From positions 9,763,934 to 9,827,933 of the forward strand of contig CM026573.1 in NCBI GenBank assembly GCA_015143295.1: a stretch of DNA of 64,000 nucleotides, in the 5' to 3' direction. The notes beneath the pieces were generated by a model. The model was not told the origin of the DNA. It made no database searches and was given only the letters and a program-made list of their open reading frames with translations. Origin of the DNA: Tetracentron sinense (Eukaryota; Streptophyta; Magnoliopsida; Trochodendrales; Trochodendraceae). Made by a program: the position numbers and the translations under genes. Below, piece by piece: positions 44,483 to 55,715 of the stretch (position 1 is its first letter; every line of letters starts with the position of its first letter).

Positions 44483-47353
44483 TCTTCTATACTAAAACAC
44501 AGTTAGTGTGTTTGAATGGATGCCACCTAATCATTTCTCTTGATGTCACATAGGACTCCTCTTCATTTGTGAGGCCACATCATCAATTGGTGGGACCCAC
44601 ACTCTCTCTAAAAACCCTATCTTTAATGTGAGAAACATTTTATAAAGTGCTTTAAATTTGCTTCCCTTTTCTCTCTCTAAAAAAACCTATATTTAATGGG
44701 AGAAACCCAAGCAATTGGGTGGACAGTGGCGACCTTAGACATAGTTAATGGATAGGTGGCAGTGTTAGATGGTGTTGGGTTAAACTCCCCTTCCGTTACT
44801 TCTCTCTCTAAAACCCCTCCTAACTTCTCATTCCTCTATTTATTTTTCATAAAACCCTCTCTATCAAACGTTTCATTTTCTTTTGAGAAAAGAAACTTAT
44901 TTCTCTCTTTCATGTAATCTTTCATTTAATAAGTTAGAAGATTGTAACTGATCAATTCCCGTGCACGACCCACTGAATTTCGATTTTGTTTATTTAATTA
45001 CAAGATTCTCTAATGGGCACATATTATTTTGGTACGTATTGGTTCTCTAAGGTATTAAATGAGAAGGGTGTTAAATGAGGAGAAAGGGAAAAGTCCCAAA
45101 AAAAAAAAGAAAAAAAAAGGGAAGAGTCTTATGGTGGACGTGTGTGTCCATGGCATTCAATATTCATGCCCGTTCCAAAAATCTTCAAATTTGGCAATTA
45201 ATTTTCCGTTTTGAACATATTCAAGTTTAACAATGGCTATCCTTATTTAAGTGATCCCAACCTAATTTATTTTCTCCGGAAATAATATCAAGGCTTTTTG
45301 AGGAGATCACCGTTTGTTCCTAATCATACAGCCTTCAACAATGACGGTCCTTATTTGAGTCCCAACATATCAAGGCCTTATGTTCTTAATCTTATTGTAG
45401 CAACAAGGATGCCAGTCCGGTGCCTACCAATCTGGTTGAAGTTCAGCAACCCCATAAATAACAACACAACTGGGTTTTGTGTTTTAGATCTTACGTTGGT
45501 TATGCCATAGTCAGTGAGACTGTTTGTGATTGTGGAGTGTGTAACAAAGATGGAGAAGTGTTGGAAAGTACTGACAATGAGAAAAGGAAGAATTTGGATG
45601 TGAGGCTGTTTGTGATTGTGGAGTGTATAACAAGGATGGAGAAGGGTTGGGGAGTACTAACAATGAGAAAAAGAAGAATTTGGATGAGGAAACGTGTTTT
45701 AGTGGATGTGGAGTGAGTTTGGGTAAATAGATGGAATAATCAAAGATCAAGAACATGGCAATATAGAAATAATATTAATACGTTTGTTTCTATGCTTTTT
45801 CCCTTCTTCTTCCATCTATGTATATGTTTGTTTTTATACTTTTCTTCTCCATCTATCAGTCTTTTTTTTTCTTTCTTTTTTCCCTACTACTAGCACTCCT
45901 CTTTACACTGTTGCTTTCATTATCTTGAAATGCTGAGGAGAAAGGGAGGAAGACAACACTTAGGCTTGGGTCTCGGTTCAGTGCATTTGCTACTAACTAG
46001 ATAAAGTGTTGAGGCTATGGAGGACAGCCACCTATCATGTAGTTTTTATTTAGTTTATTGTTGATTTTACAGTGGTCCAATGGGATAATTTAAGTGTTAT
46101 TAGGCCTTTTTTGATAGTACATCTATACCAGTGCTTAGGTGTTGTAAGCATTGCGCAGTCACAAAAATAGAGATTGAACCAGGCATATTGTGCTATTTTT
46201 TGTTTCTATTGTCATAATACCTATCTAATAAACATCTATCACACCTCATTAAATATATGTTTGTTTTTTCAATGACTAAGGATTATGGTTTCACTTTCAC
46301 CCTTAACATACCTATCGAATTCTGTTGGGATTCGTATTTGTTAATTAAACTTTTTGTAAGAGATTCAAAATTTTATTTCTTTATTTCTATCTTTTATTTT
46401 TTGTGGAGTTTGTACAGTTGGTGAGTCGAGGAGCATTACTTTGAACAGGGCCCAAAAAGATGTATGCAGTGAGTGAAAAGAAGAATTCTAAGAAAATTAT
46501 GATTAATTTTATTTGCCTTAATTGTGTTCCTTTCTTAAGAAGCCCCGTTTGACTTCTCTCAATTTCTGTCCATGTTTTTTGTTTGGATTGATTGGTCAGT
46601 TATGTTAAAAAAGTTTTGAGTGCCAACGGATATCAAAATGTTACCAAATTTTCATCTACACTATTATAAAGAGAAAAAAAAATGGGGATATTGTTAGATC
46701 ATTGTACTAAAAATGTTACCAATAGATAACAATTGAATCATACACACGATTGTAAAGACATCTTTTATATGGTTTTATCCATTTTGGTAATCATCACCAA
46801 AATGTAGACAAATCTTTGTCTCAAAACCAACACATATGAATCGTAGACATAGTAAGCATTACATAACATTAATAACCATAGAGTGCCATTTCAACTAAGA
46901 CCTATTTAGAAACAAATTTTCATATACTAATGAAAGAATACTAACACAATAGGTAAAGATGATTAGAGATAATAAACATCTATTAATTAAAATCATTATT
47001 TTTTCTAAATTAAATAATAAAGTTTTCATTTAATTTTTTATTCTTTTAGGGTGAGTAAATATTTAAGGCTTTTGGTGAAAATCACAACTCATGCTTCTAT
47101 TTTTTTTCTAAATTAATTGAAATACTTAAGTTCTTAAAATCTAAATTAATTAAAATTTTTATTTTATTTCTGGATCTTTATAGTTTGTCATAGGTTTCAC
47201 TTAATTTAATAAAGTATTTGCATATATCTCCTCTCTATACTTTTTTCATGTTTGAATTATAACATGATAACATATAATTTATAATTTTCTTTAATATTTT
47301 TAAAAATTTTCAAGTCTTTCTTCATCCCGTGCATCGCACGGGGTATTTGCTAG
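44483..47353 (+). mobile_element. Helitron H1, nested near the 5' end of H2
   Basis: Starts TCTTCTATACTAAAACAC after A, and ends with hairpin CCCGTGC-ATC-GCACGGG (47326-47342), TATTTG and CTAG (47350-47353), followed by T. An 85-bp tandem duplication (about 45518-45602 and 45603-45687, TGTGATTGTGGAGTGT…) lies inside. No recognisable gene or Rep/helicase. The rest is AT-rich. Confidence 0.85.
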
Positions 47354-48469
47354 TACTAATACTATATACTGGTTGGTGTCATGTGGCATATCTCAAATCT
47401 CTTGATTCTCCTTTTAAGTTGATGACATGTGTCATGCCACATGTCACTATTTCTCTCTCCTATTGGTCTTCCCAACTCATCCCATATTATTTAAATTCTA
47501 ATTAATGAGCCCCTCTCCACCAACATTAATTACCGCCCACTCCACCCAATTCATCTCCCTTAATCTTTTGTCTTTTACTATTAATTTCCCCTAAATTAAT
47601 ACTAACTTGATTACTTTTTTTTTTCACCTCCCTCTATAATGGCTCTATAACTGTTACGGGGCATGATTTTAAATTCGTCTCTTTCAATTTCTATCCCTCT
47701 TTAACCATTATATTCTCTTGAGGAAATCTCATATGCGTTGTTCACTACAGAAGTAAATGTTATCTATCCGTTCCAACATCTGTTAAGGTTTCTCACCCCA
47801 CATTCAATCGGAATATCTGTTCCATCCTCCCACCATTTAATTATTTTCTTTTTGGGGAATATTCCTTCGATGGTTGGATTGCTCTAATAGCCAAAACCCA
47901 CATCAGGTGATTCTCACTCCAAAGTTGTAACGATATGTGTCTTTTCTTTTCTCTCTCCTTTTTATTTCTTCTTTCATCTTCATTGTTTCTTCATCTTTAC
48001 ATCTTTCCATCCCTAAATCTTACATTTATAAAAGGAGACCACACACTCTCAACCTTTCTCACAGTTCACCCCATATTTCTCTAATCTGCCAAAATGATGC
48101 ATAGAAATTAAATTGATTGATGCAATTTAGATGGAACTTTGATGCTCTACTTCATTTGCAGTTCTTGAAGATCAATAGAAGCGTTTCTATTGTTGTGTTC
48201 GAGTCAATGCGTTTTCAACAAGGTGCAAAGATTCTACAATTGTCCAAAAGAATCGGGTTCTCTCTCTCTCATCTTATGAGCGTAAGAGATAAATCAAAGG
48301 CTTAACACCATATAATTTTTTATATGCATTCCAATTTCTTCTTGCTTCCTGTAATCGACAATTTATTTCCACTTCAATGGCTGGTATCAAAATCTTCATT
48401 TATTCAACCAATATTACAAGATTTTCGTTTTTCCCTCTGAATGTTGCTCGAAATTCATTAAGCCCGGGG

Positions 48470-48960
48470 TATTTGACAGGTTGCCACGGAGAGATGTTGT
48501 TTACTGGACTTTGACAACCGCAACCTATTCCCAATCGGGTCTTGACAATGAGGCATTTTAACTAACCTACAATTGCAGAGACCTATTGCAAGTGTCTTCA
48601 ATGCATTGTTGGGCTAGCTGCACTGGATCACGACAAACAAGTTCACAATCGGATCCCTCTCTTTGGACTGGGTCCCCCTCTCTGGACTACCCTCCTACAT
48701 GTTTCTTTATAACTCTTTGATTGACATGTGCTCAAAATATGGATTTATGGAAGCTAACTTCCTCGAAAAGGGTTTTTGATGGGATATTTTGAGAGGAGTG
48801 ATTTCATGGAATGTAATGCTTGTGTGGGGTATATTAAATTTGGGTTAGGGAGAATTTGAAGAGTTTTCGGTGGGATATTTTGAGAGGAGTAATCTCATGA
48901 ATGTAATGCTTGTGGCCCACAAGTTGTTGGGTATAGTAAATCTGGGTTAGGGAGAGGTGG
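48470..48960 (+). pseudogene. PPR gene fragment carried by Helitron H2
   Basis: Fragments in shifting frames match plant pentatricopeptide-repeat proteins of the PLS type: RLPRRDVVYWT, then YSQSGLDNEA, then KQVHNRI-like, then SLIDMCSKYG and RVFDGI, then GYIKFGLG. These correspond to about three consecutive PPR motifs. Numerous stops and frameshifts show it is not functional. The last about 110 bp are partly duplicated in tandem (from 48780 and from 48850). A captured gene piece inside the Helitron is the simplest reading. Confidence 0.75.
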
Positions 48961-48975
48961 TCGAGCTATTCAAGT

Positions 48976-49190
48976 CACTACAAAAATAATGGCATGTGGC
49001 GGCGGATTGCTCAAGGCGGTTACAAAAATCCGCCGCCACATAGCACATACTATGGCGGGTCTACAATACCGCCGTCCATGACTATATTCGGAACTACAGT
49101 AACGGCGGTTAATTTAATTAATAATGGCTATTGTATGTAATTTGTGGCGACGGGTTTATAAATAACCGTCGTGGAAAGCTTTCCTTCCAA
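48976..49190 (+). mobile_element. Truncated CACTA-type transposon end
   Basis: CACTACAAAAATAATGGC is a typical CACTA terminus, followed by subterminal GGCGG/CCGCC repeats (CGGCGGATT, CCGCCGCCAC, ACGGCGGTT, GACGGGTT). The opposite end, TTTTTGTAGTG, is not found nearby. Confidence 0.65.
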
Positions 49191-49382
49191 CCCTTTTTGA
49201 TTAGATGGTTAGGGGGCAAGATGGGGTTAAGCCAGTGATCAAGCACTATTAATGTGTTTGGGTGTGAAAAAAATAGGAAGAGGGATGTTGTAGGCTAAAA
49301 CTAATGGTATAATTTTTTTATTCCTTTTGTACTAGAATGTTGGGAAACGAAAACATGTTCTAGTACAAATGAGTTCCTTTTG

Positions 49383-49518
49383 TTTAGCAACACTCCTTTG
49401 GGGCCAGCCCCGCACGGGCTTACCCGACCTTACTTGGTGTGGTAGGTTGTGGGCTCACGTCGCACCATCGAGGATTAGTCCTGACCCAAAGGGTTGAGAA
49501 CACCCCGAGTTCTAAAAA
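49383..49518 (+). mobile_element. SINE-like element (Au-SINE-type)
   Basis: GGGGCCAGCCCCGCACGGG, CTTACCCGACC, GAGGATTAGTCC, ACACCCCGAG then a terminal A-run. The order and the 'gaggattagtcc' B-box-like word recall the angiosperm Au-SINE group. Length about 135 bp. Target duplication not resolved. Confidence 0.5.
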
Positions 49519-50024
49519 AAAAATCTCTTAAATAATTTATAATCATTATTTCCTATAAAACAAAAAATTATATTTGAACTTTTGTCTAGAAGATTTTTTT
49601 ATACTATTAGAAAATGGACATTCAATCAGATTTTTATCTCTAATTTTATTTTAATTTGATATTAAGCACTATTAGTTACTTCTTTAAAAAACCATACATA
49701 CAATTTTTTTTTTCTTCTTATTTCTCTTTATTGACTTTTTCAGTAGAAATTAAAATAGAAGAAGCATAATAAATATATGCATTTAAATGTGTGCAACAAA
49801 AATGATTGTTAGAAAAATGACATTATTCAGACCATTATTCGTTACATATATTGAATTATTTGAATTAATCAACTATTAATTCAATTTCAAATGAAATGAC
49901 CAGTTGTGTTAATTTCTTATTTTAAGATTTATATTTCTTTTGCCTTTTATTTAGACTACCAGTGCATTGCACGGGATGTTTGCTAGTAATAATATATGCA
50001 AAAGACTTTAAATTCTTGCCTAAC

Positions 50025-50300
50025 GTCCGGTGATTTTGTAACGAAATTGCCGGTCCCGAGACTCTCCACAGCATTTACTCTAGAGATGCCATCAACCATT
50101 TATTTTGCTGCCAAAAAAAAAGTTGGAAGGTTGCGAACTGCGGGGTACGTGTTAGATGCACTTATTGATGGTGGGCTCCCAGTATATAAAGGAGATCCGA
50201 GTCGAAAGAGGAAGCGGAATTCTCCTTCTTCTCCGTTATTACTTTTGACTTGAGCCTCAACTTCAAAGGCACATGTCCAGGAGTTGATTATGTGTTTTTT
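50025..50300. repeat. Copy of P450 5'-flank sequence
   Basis: It aligns with 13335-13440 (CAGCATTTACT…GATGCCA…, AAGTTGGAA-GGTTGCGAACTG), with 13702-13800 (AGCGGAATT-TCCTTCTT…TCCGTTATTA) and with 15975-16020 (CAACTTCA-AGGCACATG). It lacks the MULE and the foldback MITE seen at 13806-15960, so it represents the pre-insertion state. Confidence 0.8.
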
Positions 50301-50492
50301 TTTTTGGGTTAAAAATCTATATCAGAGCCCATCTTTTACTTAAATGACATGCAAGTGTTTCTTTTAAATGACATCAAGTGTCTCTTTTAAAACTATTTCT
50401 TTCAAGAGACCCAACTTTCAAACTTTTGGATAAATTCAGACCCTGTTATTTTTTTTGGTTTCAAGGACCCCATTCTTTAGTTAACAAACATT
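50301..50492. other. Short spacer
   Basis: No gene or repeat recognised. TTTAAATGACAT-CAAGTGT is repeated once (about 50340-50390). Confidence 0.5.
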
Positions 50493-51262
50493 TAGTGAGG
50501 GAATTTTTCCCGGGTTCGATGCTCGTCAATAGCTGTTTGGCTGGTAGAGTAATCACGGTGATATTACACCAACAAATAAGACTAAAAACAAAGGAGGAGA
50601 GGAGCGGGTGGGTCTGCACCCTGAAATAGCTCCGATGATAAAGTCAGTAAACAAAGAAGAAGGTAAATAGTAAATCACAGAGGAGCTGGAACACTAAGAT
50701 GAAAGTTAAGGCACTGTCTTCGGATATTTCCTGATCGATCCTAATGCATTGAGTCTTTAGGGTATTTATAGGTTAAGCTTGGGATGCCTATAGATGACTA
50801 TCGATGACTTGGATGACTATGTCATAAGCTTGCCACTCATTACTAAGTATGTCAGACATATTTGATGACGAACGCAGCACACGCGGGAGCCTACAATCTC
50901 TAAGTCGGTTTCTAGGTTGAAAACTCATCTGAGGTGACTAACAATAAATGCTAAAACAGTGCTTTCCACCTAACGTCAGAGACAAATGATCGTCTCCTGA
51001 AGATCGGGTCCTGAAAGTCATCTCGTTGTTGACATAAAGTGCGGCCTCTTTGTTCACAATGAGGACGATACCGTTGTCTTGATGACTATGAGTCCGTTGT
51101 CTAGAGGACAACGTTCCCGTTATGAAGAGCACAACGAGTTCGTTGTCATACACACAACGAATTCGTACTCAAAAACACATATAAGCTCGTATCCACCATT
51201 TAACACCGAAAACATGTTTTTTGCCACAACACAAGATTAAATTATGAATTTTATCCCTTACA
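50493..51262 (-). repeat. 3' LTR of the Tat-like element
   Basis: Copy of 55716-56496. TATAAATA on the - strand lies near 50763-50770. Inner edge TTACA/ATTAGCCC corresponds to GGGCTAAT before the LTR on the - strand. Confidence 0.9.
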
Positions 51263-52013
51263 ATTAGCCCATTTATGATACTTTGAATTTATTTCAAAAT
51301 ATCATAAACCTCTCAGCATTCCAGAAGAAAAATACCGTATTCCACGTTGATTATACTCCGTTCTTAGTTCTCCATATTTTCGCCCTATTGTGCAGACTTC
51401 GTTGTGTATGTTCCGTTGTCCTTGATCTCTTACTTGCATTATATGAGAAGATATATCGCCGAAACCACTGTAGCACGTTTCTTAAATCTATCATGCCTCA
51501 TTAATGCATGGCAGACTTGTCATCATGACTTTTTCAGAACCCAAGACGATTCGTTTGCCCCGACGGTTATTCTTTCTTATTAAAAAACAATCTTGCCCTC
51601 CTTATTGTTGACGTGTATGGCCAAGATGTAGGTTAAGTGCGTCCTATAAGATAATTAGTCTTACACACTATATTTAAATTTCATGGAAATGAGCATCTTA
51701 CCTCATCATGTGCTCACGTGTACGCCTGAGATGTAAGGCCAAGTCAGTCATTTGCATTTTGGCGCCATCTATATATAAGATGCATAGACCTTTGTCTTCC
51801 TCATTTTGAATCATTTGCACTGTTACTTTGCCGGATTTTCATCTCTTGAACGATTTGCAACTTCGAACCTTCTCAAGGATTTTGCACAACATTTGTTGTG
51901 ATAAGATCTCCTTTGTTGTTGCTCTGTTTCCGTTTTCATTGTTCTTGTTGTTCGTAGTGTATTTAACATATTTCTCTTCTGGTTACTCCTTAATTGATCA
52001 TAACTTTCTCACC
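51263..52013 (+). promoter_or_regulatory. Upstream region and TATA box of the antisense gene
   Basis: TATATATAAG at 51770-51779 (+ strand) precedes the ATG at 52014 by about 240 bases, with a CAT-rich leader between. This is a plausible dedicated promoter on the strand opposite to the LTR promoters. Confidence 0.5.
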
Positions 52014-54112
52014 ATGTCGACTGAAATAGTTAGGATTGATAGTAATGAAGAAGTCACTTAGGCTGATAATACTCCCCAAAATATAGTTGCTACTGCTCTC
52101 ATACCCAAACTAGTAGATAGATACATTCTTGATTTCTACAAAACTAGATATGAGATTCCTCCATATGTCTACCTTCATCTGAATGAAGGAGACGTCCACC
52201 TTAACTACCATTCTTTCTGCACCACTATATATACTGCTTAGTTTGAAGCTGGATTGCGATTTCTATTAGAACCTGTTGTCGATGAAGTCCTTTCTACTCT
52301 GCAAGTAGCCCCTGGACAGATGCATCCTAGGTTTTATAAATATATGTCTCTGATTACGAAATTCAACCGAGATGGATACAAAATAGAACCTAGGCAAATA
52401 TTCCACTTCCATCATACGGTGAAATGCCGAAAATTTCCTGAAGATGGCAATAAGACGTACTTCGCTTGGAATCAACGAGCCAAAATCACGGATATCGTTA
52501 CACACCTCCCTGATATAGACAAGAATTGGAAGGAATGCCCTTCACCATCTTTGGTGCTTGGAGAAATGAGAGTGATCGACTCGTTCCCAAAAAATTCTCT
52601 TCAGGTTGCTATTACTGCTCTACTCATTGTTGCTTCCCATATATATCTGTTAAAACCATAAATAGCATCTTGTGTGTGCAGAAATCTCCAAGCTGCGTTA
52701 TCCAGAACACACTCCTGTAGAGGAACAACGACTAAGAAATATTCGTCAAGAGAGAGGAGACGAGTACATTACCCACTACCAACACCGGAATCTACAGGTA
52801 CCGCGGATTATATTTCTCAACCTCATACCACTGCTGCTGCTCCTAGACAACTCAGAGAAAGGATGGCTGATCATATGCCTCATTTGTACCGAACACCACG
52901 AGCTCTCAGATCTACCCATTCTTCCCAACTTATCATAATAGAAAAGAAGGTTGAAAAGAGAAAGAGAGACGCTGCTCTTAAGCAACTAAAGGCAAAACGA
53001 GCTCAACGTGAAGCAGATTATGACAAAAGACTCCAAGCTCAACAGGGCATAAAGACAATTGCCACAACGTCTATTCAGCCTAAAATAGATAGCGATGAGG
53101 AACTCTTTGGCTCCGACGATCTGCTGGAGGATGATCAACCTCTGGCCACTAGAATTCGAACCACTACTGCTACACCTGCTCTTACGCTGACTCCTGCCAT
53201 CACTACTACTGCTTCAAATCCCAACATTGCCTCATCGTCTACCCCGCCTTAAGAAAAAAGGACAATGGACAGAGAGGTTGAGGAATGGATTCTTGTCTTC
53301 CCACGAGGATACCCACATCCTACGGTTGCTCATACGGTAATGGACCATGATTATATAGCCACATCCATGCTATTTGCAACGAGGCTCCTGGAAGATATTA
53401 CTGCGAAGAATAATATGCATTTCATGGGGAAGTTTGGCACTGCATCCCGAGTTGTTGCCACGGTAAGAACTTGAGTTTCATCCACTCTGGCTGCTAATCT
53501 GCAAAACTACATACTAACGATACTTCTTTGACTTAGATGAATAATATGCTGGCTGGACTATACGAAGACTATAATAATGTCCAGAACACATCCATCGGAC
53601 TAACAACACGAGTTATCGAGCTCGAGAAGAAAGGAACAGAAGAAGAAAAGAAATTGCAATACGAGCTGGAGAAAGCTCAATCAGAACTGAAGACTGCCAA
53701 AGATAAACTTGCTCTGATGATAACACAACGAGATGCAGCTTGGCAAGAGGCTCGTAATACTGAAGAAAAATAGAAGAAAGCACTAGAGCAAGCCAAAAGT
53801 GCTATTTTTCAGAGTAGTGAGTTGGACGAAATTTTAAACACGCTGCGCCGACGACTTGAAGCATCTGAGGCTGAAAAAGAGACCTTGGCAAAACAGCTCG
53901 ACGAAGCTCAAGCTTTAAAAGAGAAAGAAATTGAAGCTGCCAAAGACGCTCTCACGAAGTCTCTCCGTATTCACTTTCAAACTCAAATGGACCAGTTGCT
54001 GGATGAAAACTGTAGAGAAACTGAAGAAATCATAATGCGGCAGCTCCGAGAACAAGGAAGACTCAATGATTCCAACTCTGAATCCTCTGCTCAGGATAAT
54101 ACTCAAGATGAC
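52014..54112 (+). pseudogene. Antisense gene of Tat-like element (gypsy-type transposon domain plus coiled coils), decayed
   Basis: Starts MSTEIVRIDSNEEVT then a stop at 52059. The same frame continues with LVDRYILDFYKTRYEIPP, a stop near 52239, then FLLEPVVDEVLSTLQVAP, QMHPRFYKYMSLITKF and FAWNQRAKITDI. This resembles the 'putative gypsy type transposon' domain (PF04195-like) of plant antisense ORFs. Likely introns are 52606-52679 (GT…TGTGCAG) and 53464-53536 (GTAAGA…GACTTAG). Later exons encode basic and acidic segments and long heptad-rich coiled coils (RVIELEKK, EKAQSELKTAKDKL, RRRLEASEAEKETL). At least three stops and one frameshift make it inactive here. Function of the family is not known to me. 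Confidence 0.75.
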
Positions 54113-55134
54113 TAGATAAAAGAAACTAAAGAAACCGAAGAACCTCCTCTGCCCACCGAACTAGCTCCAACTATACCTGCTCCCCTACTGATCCTTCAAT
54201 GATTGAAATTGTGAATATTGAAGATAACTCCGTTGTATAACAATACTCGTTGTCTTTTCTCTGAATGCTACTTTGGATATATTTGATACATAACCTCATT
54301 CGTTGTGCTACACTTGTTAGAAATTTTCACAATGTATATAATACATGTAACTCGTGAGAATGCACAGTACTAAACACTTGACTCACCTTGATGATCTTTC
54401 TTTGTTGTCAATTGTTGGAATATGTAAAGCACTAAAATAGATATCGAAAAGACACCGGAACATGCTTGGAGAAGACACTATGATATGCTGCAGAGACGTT
54501 CAATGCCATCATAGAAGTATTCGTTTATAAAGGCACGAACTCATATACTTGTGTTTTTTGAAATTAAATTCACTCTCTTGGGTGTTTGAAATTTAATTCA
54601 CTATTTGTTAAGTCCCTGAAATTGAATTCACTCTGACACGGCTCCAAAATTCACTTTCGACACGGCTCTAGAATTCCCTTCTGATACAGCTTTGAGTTTC
54701 TGTCTTGCATAAAAGCACTGAAATTCATTACAAACACTGGAGTCCGTTGTTATATGACTGCTGAAGATATTAGACACCGGTAGGAACAAACAAACAACGA
54801 GAATGATTTATGCTAATGACATCGTTCCAATGAGTCTAACATCGAGACAATGAGGACAAGGCTATAATAACACCGAAGATACGTTTGCACTTGTCTTTTT
54901 TTCCTCTTTTCTCATGCTCATAATGTCTCGACAAAGGATGATAGATTTTGCGAAGTACACATGTTTCACATAACATTGGACAAAACAAAAGAGATTCATT
55001 AGATAATTCACATAAAAGGGAAGAAAGTACAAAAGCTCCACATCAGCTAATATTTCAGCCGAATAAACAACAAAACAGATTTAAACAAGACAAAAGAAAA
55101 GAACTCAGAACATGGGTACAGTGACATCCCCGAG
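54113..55134. other. Non-coding interior of Tat-like element
   Basis: No domain found on either strand. A phrase with TTGAAATT(A/G)AATTCACT is repeated with CACGGCTC around 54560-54720. This region would hold pol in an autonomous element but pol is absent. Confidence 0.6.
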
Positions 55135-55632
55135 TCATGGGGTCTCCAACTCATCAGCAGGGAGTACAAATTCGGCTAAGAAGCCTTCTCGCGCCAAACT
55201 CTCCAGATAGGCCTTCAAATCGAAACAGCAGTTAGTTGTATGACCATGGCTCTTATGGTACTAGCAATACTCTCGTGACCGCGGCCCTTTGGTGATGTCC
55301 CGACTGATACGAGACGGCCATTCAAAATTCGGATCATCCTCTATGGCTCGCATAATCGCGGTAGGGCGAGCAGTGAACATTATCGGGTCGGCTCGCCTGG
55401 AGGGGCACTGCTCTACTGCCTGATGACTGTTGCCTTGGAGTGACGCATGATTTGATGCATTCACATCTTGTGCCCAAGTTTCGATCCACTCTTGCAACAA
55501 CTGTTGCTGGTTGGTAAGCTGTGTCAAGAGAGATTGCTGGTACTGTAGTAGCGTGATAATCTGCTCTACTTAAGATAGCTCTGGCTTTGGGGTCTCTTCA
55601 TCCATTGGCGAGACAAGAGATTGGTCGGCCAT
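55135..55632 (-). pseudogene. Gag fragment of Tat-like element
   Basis: - strand frame from ATG at 55632: MADQSLVSPMDEE, stop at about 55569, then VEQIITLLQYQQSLLTQL, a Gln-rich stretch, and RADPIMFTARPTA. It ends with SREYC, a stop, and YHKSHGHTTNCCFDLKAYL, which has the C-x-H-x-H-x-C-like cluster typical of Tat Gag. Stop TGA at 55137-55135. It is 166 codons in one frame with two internal stops, and most of the capsid core is missing. Confidence 0.8.
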
Positions 55633-55715
55633 GGTGATAGAGAAGCAAGGATTCAACTTATTACTTTGTATAGTGTAAGTGATTCAGAAAATTTTTCCCA
55701 TAGACGGTGCCATTT

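Larger units (their letters stand above)
44475..49986 (+). mobile_element. Helitron H2, non-autonomous, interrupted by H1
   Basis: The 5' end TCTATCTA at 44475-44482 is separated by H1 from its continuation TACTAATACTATATACTGG at 47354. Other copies at 61271 and 63345 show these two pieces joined. The 3' end is CCAGTGC-ATT-GCACGGG (hairpin) then ATGTTTG-CTAG at 49983-49986, followed by T. The host base before the 5' end is A, giving the A|T site of Helitrons. It carries a PPR gene fragment, a CACTA terminus and a SINE-like sequence. No Rep/helicase. Confidence 0.8.

Noticed and set aside
45298-45756. ORFs of 70-81 codons on both strands with a Cys-rich phrase
   Set aside because: They overlap an 85-bp tandem duplication inside Helitron H1; no family recognised and frames differ between the two units.
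51283-51504. Small + strand ORF upstream of the antisense gene
   Set aside because: Upstream of the TATA box at 51770 and without recognisable similarity.
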